Assembly: GCA_003105245.1 (NCBI GenBank)
Contig: PQAI01000149.1
Span: 1-5,305, forward strand
Direction: 5' to 3'
Source of the DNA: Betaproteobacteria bacterium
GTDB taxonomy: Bacteria; Pseudomonadota; Gammaproteobacteria; Burkholderiales; Usitatibacteraceae
Length of the DNA: 5,305 nucleotides
The translations under genes were made by a program, and so were the position numbers. Below, piece by piece: positions 1 through 5,305 of the stretch. The first letter of the stretch is position 1, and the number at the start of each line of letters is the position of its first letter. The notes under the pieces are model-generated. The model saw only the letters and a list, made by a program, of their open reading frames with translations. It made no database searches and was not told where the DNA came from.

Positions 1-1
1 G

Positions 2-568
2 ATCATCGAGACCACCGACCGGCTCGTCGTCTCCGCGCTCGCGGCCAATGCCGGGGCGGGCGGGGTCTTCCTCGCGCTCGCCGCCGACCGCGTCTGGATG
101 GGGCGCGGCGTGGTGCTCAACCCGCACTACAAGGGCATGGGCAACCTCTACGGCTCCGAGTACTGGACCTACCTGCTGCCGCGCCGCGTCGGACGCGAGA
201 AGGCGGCGGAGATCACCGAGCGGCGCCTGCCCATGGGCTCGCAGGAAGCGGTGGCCCTGGGGCTCGCCGACGCGCGCTTCGGGCACGACCCGGGCGCCTT
301 CCTGCAGGCGGCCATCAAGCGCGCCGAGGCGATGGCCCGCGACCCGCGCTTCCCCGACCTCGTCTACGCCAAGCGCAGGCAGCGCCTCGTCGACGAGACG
401 GCCAAGCCGCTGGCGAAGTACCGCGAGGAGGAGCTCGAGCAGATGAAGCTCAACTTCTACGGCTTCGACCCCAGCTACCACGTCGCGCGCTACCACTTCG
501 TCTACAAGCTCCCCAAGGCCCGCACGCCCCACTACCTCGCCGCGCATCGCGCCGGGCAGGCCGGCTAG
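2..568 (+). CDS. hypX: HypX (HoxX), hydrogenase maturation protein, C-terminal part (5' end outside window)
   Basis: HypX supplies the CO ligand of the [NiFe]-hydrogenase active site under aerobic conditions, acting in the cytoplasm. In the family, an N-terminal formyl-transferase-like domain takes a formyl group from formyl-tetrahydrofolate to CoA, and a C-terminal enoyl-CoA hydratase (crotonase)-like domain releases CO from formyl-CoA. Only the last 188 residues are here, all within the crotonase-like half; full HypX is usually about 550-600 residues. The frame is open from base 2, so there is no start in the window. Visible marks are ANAGAGG (residues 15-21), at the position of the crotonase oxyanion-hole loop, then NPHYKGMGNLYGSEYWTYLL (40-59), highly typical of HypX, and FDPSYHVARYHFVYK near the C-terminus. 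The stop is TAG at 566-568. No hydrogenase or other hyp gene follows, so this is probably the last gene of a hyp/hydrogenase cluster lying to the left. An ordinary enoyl-CoA hydratase is the alternative, but the GNLYGSEYW block argues against it. Confidence 0.92.
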   Translation: MIETTDRLVVSALAANAGAGGVFLALAADRVWMGRGVVLNPHYKGMGNLYGSEYWTYLLPRRVGREKAAEITERRLPMGSQEAVALGLADARFGHDPGAFLQAAIKRAEAMARDPRFPDLVYAKRRQRLVDETAKPLAKYREEELEQMKLNFYGFDPSYHVARYHFVYKLPKARTPHYLAAHRAGQAG

Positions 569-578
569 AATCCCGCCG

Positions 579-974
579 ATGATCGGCATCGTCGCGACCG
601 CGGTGGTCGTCCTCGCAGGGCTCTACCTGGTGTGCTTCGCCGCGCTTTCCCTCCTGTTCCCGGAACGGGCAGGGCGGTTCCTTTCGGGCTTCGCGTCCTC
701 GGCATCGGCCCATTACATGGAGCTGCTGGCTCGCCTCGCGGTCGGTGCGGCGATGGTCCATCACGCGCCGAAGACGCCGTTTCCCGGTGTCTTCCTATCC
801 TTCGGCTGGGTGCTCGTCGTCACGACGGCGTGCCTTTTCGCATTCCCGTGGCGGCGGCACCGCGAGTTTGCCCGGCGGTCCGTCCGGCATGCCGCACGCC
901 ACCCCAGGCTCCTGGGCCTGGCGTCCTTGGCGCTCGGCGGCGCCATCCTGACCGCGGTGGCCTCGGGCGCGTGA
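579..974 (+). CDS. Small membrane protein of unknown function, four predicted helices
   Basis: I do not recognise this 131-residue protein. It looks like an inner-membrane protein with four hydrophobic segments: residues 2-27, 46-62 (weakest), 70-90 and 109-129. The arginine/histidine-rich loop at 91-110 and the basic residues after helix 1 (30-33) both face the cytoplasm if N- and C-termini are periplasmic, which agrees with the positive-inside rule. The ATG lies 10 bases after the hypX stop. No good Shine-Dalgarno sequence precedes it, so translation may depend on ribosomes leaving hypX, or expression may be low. The codons include more A/T-ending choices (gca, ctt, cta, ggt, ttt) than the flanking genes, yet the hydrophobicity pattern is coherent and the frame fills the space between two secure genes. 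No catalytic or binding motif is visible. The gene is judged real from its position and membrane pattern, not from homology. Confidence 0.68.
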   Translation: MIGIVATAVVVLAGLYLVCFAALSLLFPERAGRFLSGFASSASAHYMELLARLAVGAAMVHHAPKTPFPGVFLSFGWVLVVTTACLFAFPWRRHREFARRSVRHAARHPRLLGLASLALGGAILTAVASGA

Positions 975-977
975 ACC

Positions 978-998
978 TCCGGCGCGATGGACGCCGGA
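978..998. other. GC-rich hairpin just after the membrane-protein gene
   Basis: A perfect 7-base-pair inverted repeat, TCCGGCG (978-984) and CGCCGGA (992-998), encloses a 7-base loop. It starts four bases after the stop codon at 972-974. No T-tract follows on the plus strand and no A-tract precedes it, so it is not a standard intrinsic terminator. It could protect the 3' end of the upstream message, weakly attenuate read-through into the OmpA-family gene, or be chance in GC-rich DNA. Confidence 0.35.
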
Positions 999-1035
999 AC
1001 CCGCGTGGGATACCGTGGCCGCCTCCCCACCCGGC

Positions 1036-1041
1036 AGGAGG
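1036..1041 (+). promoter_or_regulatory. Strong ribosome binding site for the OmpA-family gene
   Basis: AGGAGG lies five bases before the ATG at 1047. It decides the start: an in-frame ATG at 987 has no such site, lies inside the hairpin at 978-998, and would put 20 non-hydrophobic residues ahead of the signal peptide. Confidence 0.85.
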
Positions 1042-1046
1042 TAGAG

Positions 1047-1904
1047 ATGGCTTTCGCGAGACTTCTCGGTGGCTTCATGGTGCTGGTCGCCGCCGCTTCG
1101 GGACCGGCATTCGCGGCCCCCGACGCGCCCAAGTCGAAGGACCACCCGCTGCTCACACGCTATCCGAACTCGCACATCGCCGAGTACGAGCGCAACTACA
1201 ACGCCGTCGAGTTCGCCGTGGGCGCGGCGGCGGGCGAGCCGAAGCGCAAGGCCGTGGAGGGCGACGCCACGGTGATCCGCTACTTCCACGACGACCCGCA
1301 GAAGCAGCCCAGCCCGCTGCAGGTCATCCGCAACTACCAGAACGCGATCAAGTCGATCGGCGGCGAGGTGGTCTACGAGCGCCTGCCGCGCGAGGGCGAC
1401 GGCGGTGAGACGACCCTCAAGGTGAACACCGGCGGCAAGGAAGTCTGGGTGCGCGTGGAGCCGGAGATCTTCAGCGCCCCGGCCCAGAGCTACCGCCTGC
1501 AGATCGTCGAGGTGGCCGCCATGCAGCAGGTGGTCAGCGCGAACAAGCTCCTCGACGAGCTGAACAGGAACGGCTTCATCGCGCTCTACATCAACTTCGA
1601 CACCGGCAAGTGGGACCTCAAGGCCGACGGGCAGGCCACGGTGCGCGAGATCGTGGCAGCGCTGAAGTCGGCGCCGGCGCTCAAGGTCGCGATCGAGGGC
1701 CACACGGACAACGTGGGCCAGGCGGCGGCGAACAAGTCGCTCTCCGAGAAGCGGGCACGGAGCGTCATGGCCGCCATCGTGGCCGGCGGCATCGACGCGA
1801 AGCGGCTGTCCGCGGCCGGCTTCGGCCAGGAGCGCCCCGTGGCCGACAACCGCAGCGAGGAGGGACGGGCAAAGAACCGTCGCGTCGAACTCGTCCGGAA
1901 ATAG
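1047..1904 (+). CDS. OmpA-family outer-membrane/periplasmic protein with C-terminal peptidoglycan-binding domain
   Basis: This 285-residue secreted protein probably links the cell envelope to peptidoglycan. Residues 1-23 form a Sec signal peptide: Arg5, a hydrophobic core around 6-17, and A-F-A just before a likely cleavage after Ala23. Residues 30-170 are a separate N-terminal region that I cannot assign firmly. It begins DHPLLTRYPNSHI and looks soluble, with mixed alpha/beta character rather than the eight-stranded barrel of classical OmpA. From about residue 176 to the end is an OmpA/MotB/Pal-type domain, with INFDTGK near its start, GHTDNVG (218-224, with the conserved Asp221), LSEKRARSV, the GFGQERPVADN segment, and NRRVEL (from Asn277), which supplies the conserved Arg. 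The key diaminopimelate-binding residues are thus present. No lipobox Cys follows the signal peptide, so it is not a lipoprotein. It stands alone on this strand, facing the minus-strand operon. The family is secure; the specific role is unknown. Confidence 0.9.
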   Translation: MAFARLLGGFMVLVAAASGPAFAAPDAPKSKDHPLLTRYPNSHIAEYERNYNAVEFAVGAAAGEPKRKAVEGDATVIRYFHDDPQKQPSPLQVIRNYQNAIKSIGGEVVYERLPREGDGGETTLKVNTGGKEVWVRVEPEIFSAPAQSYRLQIVEVAAMQQVVSANKLLDELNRNGFIALYINFDTGKWDLKADGQATVREIVAALKSAPALKVAIEGHTDNVGQAAANKSLSEKRARSVMAAIVAGGIDAKRLSAAGFGQERPVADNRSEEGRAKNRRVELVRK

Positions 1905-1912
1905 GCGCCCCG

Positions 1913-1949
1913 AAAAGAAAAACCGGCGGAACCTGACGGTCCAGCCGGT
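1913..1949 (-). terminator. Intrinsic terminator for the minus-strand operon
   Basis: On the minus strand, ACCGGC pairs with GCCGGT (plus-strand 1944-1949 and 1922-1927). An inner stem of GGACC against GGTTCC extends it to about 11 pairs with two single-base bulges and a GTCA loop. The hairpin is followed directly by TTTTTCTTTT (plus-strand 1922-1913), a good U-tract for RNA made from right to left. Read on the plus strand, the same hairpin has no T-tract after it, so it is not an obvious terminator for the OmpA-family gene. It lies about 100 bases beyond the DUF1631 stop codon and would give that message a 3' UTR of roughly 140 bases. Confidence 0.75.
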
Positions 1950-1955
1950 GAAGAA

Positions 1956-2034
1956 CGCCGTACCTGGGGGAACGGCGGGGAAGCCCTCGGCGCCCGATTC
2001 CGGCGCCATGCGAGCAGTCTAGGGAAGGCTTCCC
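1956..2034. other. Cluster of three short stem-loops in the convergent intergenic region
   Basis: Three further inverted repeats follow the terminator hairpin: CGCCGT/ACGGCG (1956-1961 and 1972-1977), GGCGCC/GGCGCC (1989-1994 and 2002-2007, 7-base loop), and GGGAA-GGC-TTCCC (2022-2034). The last is followed, on the plus strand, six bases later by TTTT (2041-2044), so it may weakly terminate the OmpA-family message. On the minus strand this stretch would be the structured 3' UTR of the DUF1631 message, or part of a short separate RNA ending at the terminator. No credible open reading frame uses this stretch. Confidence 0.4.
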
Positions 2035-2052
2035 GCGAACTTTTGACCAGGA

Positions 2053-4044
2053 TCAACCGGCGCGCATCGGGTCGGCCCCGAGCCCGCGTTCCCGGGCCAT
2101 GTCGGCCAGGGCGGCCTCGACGCAGGCGAGCGCCACCCCGGGGCCGTCCACGGGCCGGGCCTGGCCGGCATCCCGCCTGGCGCGCAGGTCGGCCAGCGAG
2201 AGGGCGAAGGAGCGGTTGCGGGCCGTCTCCTTGAAGACGCAGGCGCCCTGCACGGGGGAGAGCCAGTTCAGGCGCGCGCGCAGGTGCGAGCCGTCCTCCT
2301 CGGTGAACTCGAACCACGAGCCGCGCACGAGGCCCTCGTCCTGCACCGCCTCGGCCGAGATGTGCAGGGTGGCGGTGACGTCGTCGGTGATCTTCTGGCC
2401 CAGCCCCGCGGTGGTGGTGATGAGGCTCGCCACGGCGGCAGGGGCGCGGCGCACCTCCGCCTGCAGCCGGTCGAGCTCCTCCAGCCGCGCCTCTATCTGC
2501 TCCGCCGGCACCTTGGCCGCGATGAGGGCTTGCGCGACGTGGTCGCGCACGGAGGGCAGGAGGGCGGCCAGGCGGTCGCGCTCCTCGAGGCTGGTGCGTG
2601 GCGCCAGGGTCCACAGGAGTTCATCGAGGGTGGCGAGCTCCTGGATCCAGCCGGGGCCCCCGTACCCCGAGGTGCGGTGGGCGTGGACGAGCACCGGTCG
2701 CCAGGTCTCGTAGACGAAGGCGCCGGCGTCCGTGGTGATCTCGGCCGAGGAGATGCGGTGGGCGATCTCGAGGGCGGAGTCCTGCACGGCCGCGCGCTCC
2801 TCCTCCTCCCGGCGCACGCGGCGCACGAGGGCGTCGTCCTCGACCAGGATCTCGTGGTGGCGCTGCGCCCGGGCCGCGAGGCGGTCGCGCGCGGCCGCCA
2901 CGGCGGCGATCTCGAGGCGCCCGTAGGCGAGGAGGGCGCTCGTCTCGTCGGCGATCCATTCCTCGGGAAGGCGGCCGTCGACATGGTGGTGCGCGCTGCC
3001 GGCCGCTCCCAGCTCCGCCATGGCGTCGATGAGGCCCCGGATGGGGTGGCCGGGATCGACAAAGAAACGCCGGTCGCCCGCCGCCACACGCGTCACGGCT
3101 GCCTGCAGGCGCGCGATCTGCGCCTTGGCCGCCGCCGTGAGGTGGGGGTCGTCCGCCAGCCGCCGGAACACGGAGGCCACCAGCTCGTTCACCACGGCCT
3201 CGGGCGCGACCGCGTTGGCCATGATGCGGTCGAAGAGGGGCGCGGCGGTCGCGGCGGGCTTGGGCGGCGGGGGCGCCGCGGGGGCCGCAGGCGTCGCGGA
3301 CCGGGGCGGCGTCGCGGGCCGGGACGGCGTTGCGGGCTTCGGCGCGGACACTCCCGGCACCTCGTGGGCGACCGCGTGCACGCCGGGAACCTGCTGCGGC
3401 GCGCCGTAGCTGCGGTGGAAATCCGGGAGGATGCCGCGGGAGGCCAGCAGCGCGTTGGCGTCGCGGTAGGCGTTGGAGAGCGCCGTGAGCAGCGCCGGGT
3501 CGTGGGCGGCGAACGCCGAGAGCTTCGAGGCCACGTCCGGAGCCAGCTCCGCGATGACGTCGAGCAGGGCGCGCACGAAGATCCGCGGATGCGCGGGGCT
3601 GCGCTCGTCGGGCAGCACGCCCGGCAGGCCCATCACCACCGCCAGCCGGTTGTTGATGGCGTAGAACTGGTCGCCGGTGGCCTCCCGCAGCCGCCGCGTG
3701 GTGTTGCCCACGGCGATCTCCTCCTGCACCTCGTCCTCGGAGACGAGGCTGAGCGCCGAGGCGGTGAAGCGCGCCGTCTTCGAGAACTCGTCGCTGCCGG
3801 GGGAGAGCTTGGCGTCGATGCGCGTGCGCACGGCGGCGGCGAGCTTCTCGCGCAGGTGCGGCCCGATGGCGCGCAGCGTGTCCAGGGCGGCGTGCAGCTG
3901 CGCCCACTTGTCGCGGTTCGCGCTCTGCGCGAGCTGGTGCTCGATCACCTCCAGGATCGCCTTGCGCTCGCCGTCGATGGCCAGCGCGAACTGGCCCGCG
4001 AGGCAGTCGCGGACGGCGGGCAGGAGGCTCGGGTCGGCGGGCAT
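2053..4044 (-). CDS. DUF1631 family protein with possible PilZ-like C-terminal domain
   Basis: This 663-residue, apparently cytoplasmic protein has no signal peptide or membrane helix. It matches the general layout of DUF1631 (Pfam PF07793), whose function is not established; some databases mislabel the family as thymidine phosphorylase. The N-terminal part (1-215) is helical, with the family-like segment FYAINNRLAVVMGLPG (127-142). A Pro/Ala/Thr-rich linker at about 231-270 contains a hexapeptide repeat. A second helical region (270-560) includes RRFFVDPGHPIRGLID (325-340), typical of the family, and charged stretches around 383-418 and 510-533 that may form coiled coils. The C-terminus (about 568-625: GLVRGSWFEF, LRARLNWLSP, a VFKETARNRSFALS strand pair) resembles a degenerate PilZ beta-barrel, without the RxxxR and (D/N)xSxxG motifs that bind cyclic di-GMP. 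The ATG at 4044 lies 32 bases after the subunit D stop; the only SD-like sequence, GGGAGG, is 18 bases upstream, which is too far to be ideal. The frame is open upstream to 4593, but that part overlaps subunit D and is not protein-like. Confidence 0.85.
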   Translation of the reverse strand: MPADPSLLPAVRDCLAGQFALAIDGERKAILEVIEHQLAQSANRDKWAQLHAALDTLRAIGPHLREKLAAAVRTRIDAKLSPGSDEFSKTARFTASALSLVSEDEVQEEIAVGNTTRRLREATGDQFYAINNRLAVVMGLPGVLPDERSPAHPRIFVRALLDVIAELAPDVASKLSAFAAHDPALLTALSNAYRDANALLASRGILPDFHRSYGAPQQVPGVHAVAHEVPGVSAPKPATPSRPATPPRSATPAAPAAPPPPKPAATAAPLFDRIMANAVAPEAVVNELVASVFRRLADDPHLTAAAKAQIARLQAAVTRVAAGDRRFFVDPGHPIRGLIDAMAELGAAGSAHHHVDGRLPEEWIADETSALLAYGRLEIAAVAAARDRLAARAQRHHEILVEDDALVRRVRREEEERAAVQDSALEIAHRISSAEITTDAGAFVYETWRPVLVHAHRTSGYGGPGWIQELATLDELLWTLAPRTSLEERDRLAALLPSVRDHVAQALIAAKVPAEQIEARLEELDRLQAEVRRAPAAVASLITTTAGLGQKITDDVTATLHISAEAVQDEGLVRGSWFEFTEEDGSHLRARLNWLSPVQGACVFKETARNRSFALSLADLRARRDAGQARPVDGPGVALACVEAALADMARERGLGADPMRAG
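3272..3343 (-). repeat. Imperfect 18-base tandem repeat encoding a Pro/Ala/Thr hexapeptide linker
   Basis: Three clear 18-base units (3290-3307, 3308-3325, 3326-3343) each begin GGCGTCGCGG or a one-base variant on the plus strand, and a more diverged fourth lies at 3272-3289. The period is a multiple of three, so the reading frame is kept. On the minus strand they encode repeats of the form P-x-(K/R)-(P/S)-A-T within residues 234-257 of the DUF1631 protein. This is a flexible inter-domain linker and is a likely site of length variation between strains. Confidence 0.7.
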
Positions 4045-4076
4045 GGGCGCAGTGTAGGCGAGCCTCCCGCGCCGGG

Positions 4077-4685
4077 CTAGCCGCGGGGCGCGAGCCCCAG
4101 GCGCATGGCGATGGCGTCCTCGCGCTCGAGGTCCTCCAGCGCGGTCTCCATGGCCGAGAGCTCGCGAGCCGCCTCCGGGATCAGGACGTCGTCCAGGGCC
4201 CGGGCGCGGCGGATGGAGCGGCGGTATTCCTCGGAGAGCCTCTCCAGGTTCGCGGCCGCCGCACCCACCTGGGGCGCCAGCGCGAGGAGGCCGGCGAAGG
4301 CCGCCGAGCAGGCGTTGGCCTCGGGAGATCCCCAATCCGGGGGGATGGGCGGCGAGCGCTCGCCGGCGAGCGTGGCGGTGGCGATCTTCACCCCCATCAC
4401 CGGGCGCGAGCGAAGCGCGAGGGAGAGCGCGTGGGACGCGGGCGCGGGGTGCAGCGCGAGCTCGCGCAACCCGTGGCGCGCGATGGCCCCCGCGAGCACG
4501 CGCGCCGCTTCCCGCGAGGCGCGCAGGAACTCTTCCTCCAGCGCGAGGTAGCGCGAGAGCTCCTTCACGATCTCGGCGGCGATGGCGAGGCACTTCTCGT
4601 CGAGGAAGGCGTGCCCCTCGACCATGGCCTGGCGCTCGTCGCGCAGCTCCAGGATCGCGCTTCGGCTGGGGGCGACGTCGGCCAT
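4077..4685 (-). CDS. atpD: V/A-type ATP synthase subunit D (central rotor stalk)
   Basis: Subunit D is the coiled-coil central shaft of V/A-type ATPases, turning inside the A3B3 head and coupling ATP turnover to ion movement through the membrane ring; it corresponds to gamma of the F-type enzyme. The 202 residues match the usual length of about 200-215. The N-terminal helix (about 3-75) carries the family pattern: a Pro-Ser/Thr start (APSRSAILELRDERQAMVEG), then a long heptad-like helix. A variable middle lies at 76-125. The C-terminal helix (126-195) contains EYRRSIRRARALDDVLIP (153-170) and LEDLEREDAIAMRLGL (183-198), the most diagnostic blocks of the family. The ATG lies 8 bases after the subunit B stop with only a weak GAAGG upstream, so translation is probably coupled. 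The B-D order is standard for bacterial V/A-ATPase operons. The symbol follows V/A naming (also ntpD) and must not be confused with F-type atpD, which encodes beta. Confidence 0.93.
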   Translation of the reverse strand: MADVAPSRSAILELRDERQAMVEGHAFLDEKCLAIAAEIVKELSRYLALEEEFLRASREAARVLAGAIARHGLRELALHPAPASHALSLALRSRPVMGVKIATATLAGERSPPIPPDWGSPEANACSAAFAGLLALAPQVGAAAANLERLSEEYRRSIRRARALDDVLIPEAARELSAMETALEDLEREDAIAMRLGLAPRG

Positions 4686-4693
4686 GGCGGTCG

Positions 4694-5305
4694 CTATGCC
4701 TTCGCGAGGTAGCGCGCGATCTGCTCGTCGGAGAGGCGCGTGAGCTCGGCGTGCGGCAGTCCCCGGAGCAGGCGCCAGCCGGCCTCCATGCTCTCGGCGA
4801 AGCTCCTCGCGCCCGCCTGGTGCACGAGGTTCCTCTCGAATCCCTCCCCGAAGGCGAGGTAGCGGCGGTCGGCCTCCGAGAGCCCGTCCTCGCCCACCAC
4901 CGCCGCCAGCACCCGCGTCTGCACGGCGCGCGCGTAGGCCGAGTAGAGCTGGGAGGCGAGCGCCGGGTGGTCGCGGTGCGTGTAGCGCTCCCCGGTGCCG
5001 TCCTTCATGAGGCGCGAGAGGCTCGGCAGCACGTTGATGGGGGGATTCACGCCGCGGCGGTCGAGGTCGCGCGAGAGCACGATCTGCCCCTCGGTGATGT
5101 AGCCCGTGAGGTCCGGGATCGGGTGCGTGATGTCGTCCGAGGGCATGGTGAGGATCGAGAGCTGGGTGAGCGTGCCCTTGGCGCCGTGCACGCAGCCGGC
5201 TCTCTCGTAGAGCGTGGCGAGGTCGGAGTAGAGGTAGCCCGGGAAGCCCTTGCGGCTGGGGATCTCGCCCTTGGAGGAGGACACCTCGCGCAGCGCCTCG
5301 CAGTA
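4694..5305 (-). CDS. atpB: V/A-type ATP synthase subunit B, C-terminal part (5' end outside window)
   Basis: Subunit B is the non-catalytic nucleotide-binding subunit of the A3B3 head of V/A-type ATPases. The visible 203 residues are the C-terminal part of a protein of usually about 460. The frame is open to the right edge: the first residues are YCEALRE, continuing without a break into the rest. The GTG at 5284 is therefore an internal Val, not a start. Recognisable blocks are [38 protein letters not shown], and [10 protein letters not shown] at 5044-5015, which fits the ATP synthase alpha/beta signature (P-[SAP]-[LIV]-[DNH]-x3-S-x-S). The [14 protein letters not shown] stretch identifies V/A subunit B rather than subunit A or F-type alpha/beta. 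The helical C-terminal domain, with [16 protein letters not shown], follows to a TAG at 4694-4696. Subunit A and the stator and membrane subunits are expected to the right of the window. Confidence 0.95.
   Translation of the reverse strand, partial: YCEALREVSSSKGEIPSRKGFPGYLYSDLATLYERAGCVHGAKGTLTQLSILTMPSDDITHPIPDLTGYITEGQIVLSRDLDRRGVNPPINVLPSLSRLMKDGTGERYTHRDHPALASQLYSAYARAVQTRVLAAVVGEDGLSEADRRYLAFGEGFERNLVHQAGARSFAESMEAGWRLLRGLPHAELTRLSDEQIARYLAKA

Noticed and set aside
987..1046. Earlier ATG at 987 as start of the OmpA-family protein
   Set aside because: No ribosome binding site is present, and it would place 20 polar residues ahead of the signal peptide; the ATG at 1047 has AGGAGG at ideal spacing.
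795..2009. Minus-strand open frame of 404 codons across the OmpA-family gene
   Set aside because: It is the reverse-strand shadow of a gene with a signal peptide and a complete OmpA domain; its translation shows no recognisable domain.
1586..2614. Minus-strand open frame running through the terminator region
   Set aside because: It spans two unrelated genes and an intergenic hairpin region, with low-complexity Arg/Gly/Ala sequence; it is a composition artefact.
4051..4056. TACACT on the minus strand as a -10 box for the DUF1631 gene
   Set aside because: It lies only six bases before the ATG and no acceptable -35 hexamer is found about 17 bases upstream; co-transcription from the ATPase genes is simpler.
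2284..4080. Long plus-strand open frame (598 codons) antisense to the DUF1631 gene
   Set aside because: The translation is Gly/Arg/Val/His-rich without domain character, and it mirrors a gene with strong family motifs. Long antisense frames are expected where third positions are almost all G or C.
4045..4593. Upstream extension of the DUF1631 frame, giving an 846-residue protein
   Set aside because: It overlaps subunit D in another frame, is Arg/Ala/Pro-rich and lacks protein-like character; family similarity begins near the ATG at 4044.
5282..5284. GTG as the start of a short ATPase B-like gene
   Set aside because: The frame continues upstream to the window edge with YCEALRE, which belongs to subunit B, so the GTG is an internal Val.

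Overview
The window is GC-rich, densely coding DNA that looks proteobacterial, most likely from a betaproteobacterium. This placement is inferred from the HypX, OmpA-family and DUF1631 proteins and from the strong G/C bias at third codon positions; no rRNA or other phylogenetic marker is present. I see no mobile element, CRISPR array, tRNA or rRNA gene.

Left part, plus strand (2-1904). The window opens inside the 3' end of hypX, whose product makes the CO ligand of [NiFe]-hydrogenase. Ten bases later comes a small unrecognised four-helix membrane protein (579-974). After a 72-base gap holding a GC hairpin and a strong Shine-Dalgarno sequence, there is a secreted OmpA-family protein (1047-1904) with a signal peptide and a complete C-terminal peptidoglycan-binding domain.

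Middle (1905-2052). This is a 148-base convergent intergenic region. It holds several stem-loops, including a good intrinsic terminator that reads on the minus strand (hairpin 1922-1949, then a T-rich tract at 1913-1922). It therefore serves transcription arriving from the right.

Right part, minus strand (2053-5305). Transcription runs from right to left through the C-terminal part of a V/A-type ATPase subunit B gene, then the complete subunit D gene (8-base gap), then a large DUF1631 protein gene (32-base gap), ending at the terminator. The spacing suggests these three genes are the tail of one operon. Its upstream part, presumably the other V/A-ATPase subunits, lies beyond the right edge.

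Taken together, hypX suggests an aerobic or microaerobic hydrogen oxidiser, and the V/A-ATPase suggests an additional rotary ion pump beside the usual F-type enzyme. Neither idea can be confirmed from this window. The least explained items are the DUF1631 gene trailing the ATPase genes and the stem-loop-rich convergent intergenic region. I did not find a clearly new multi-gene system.
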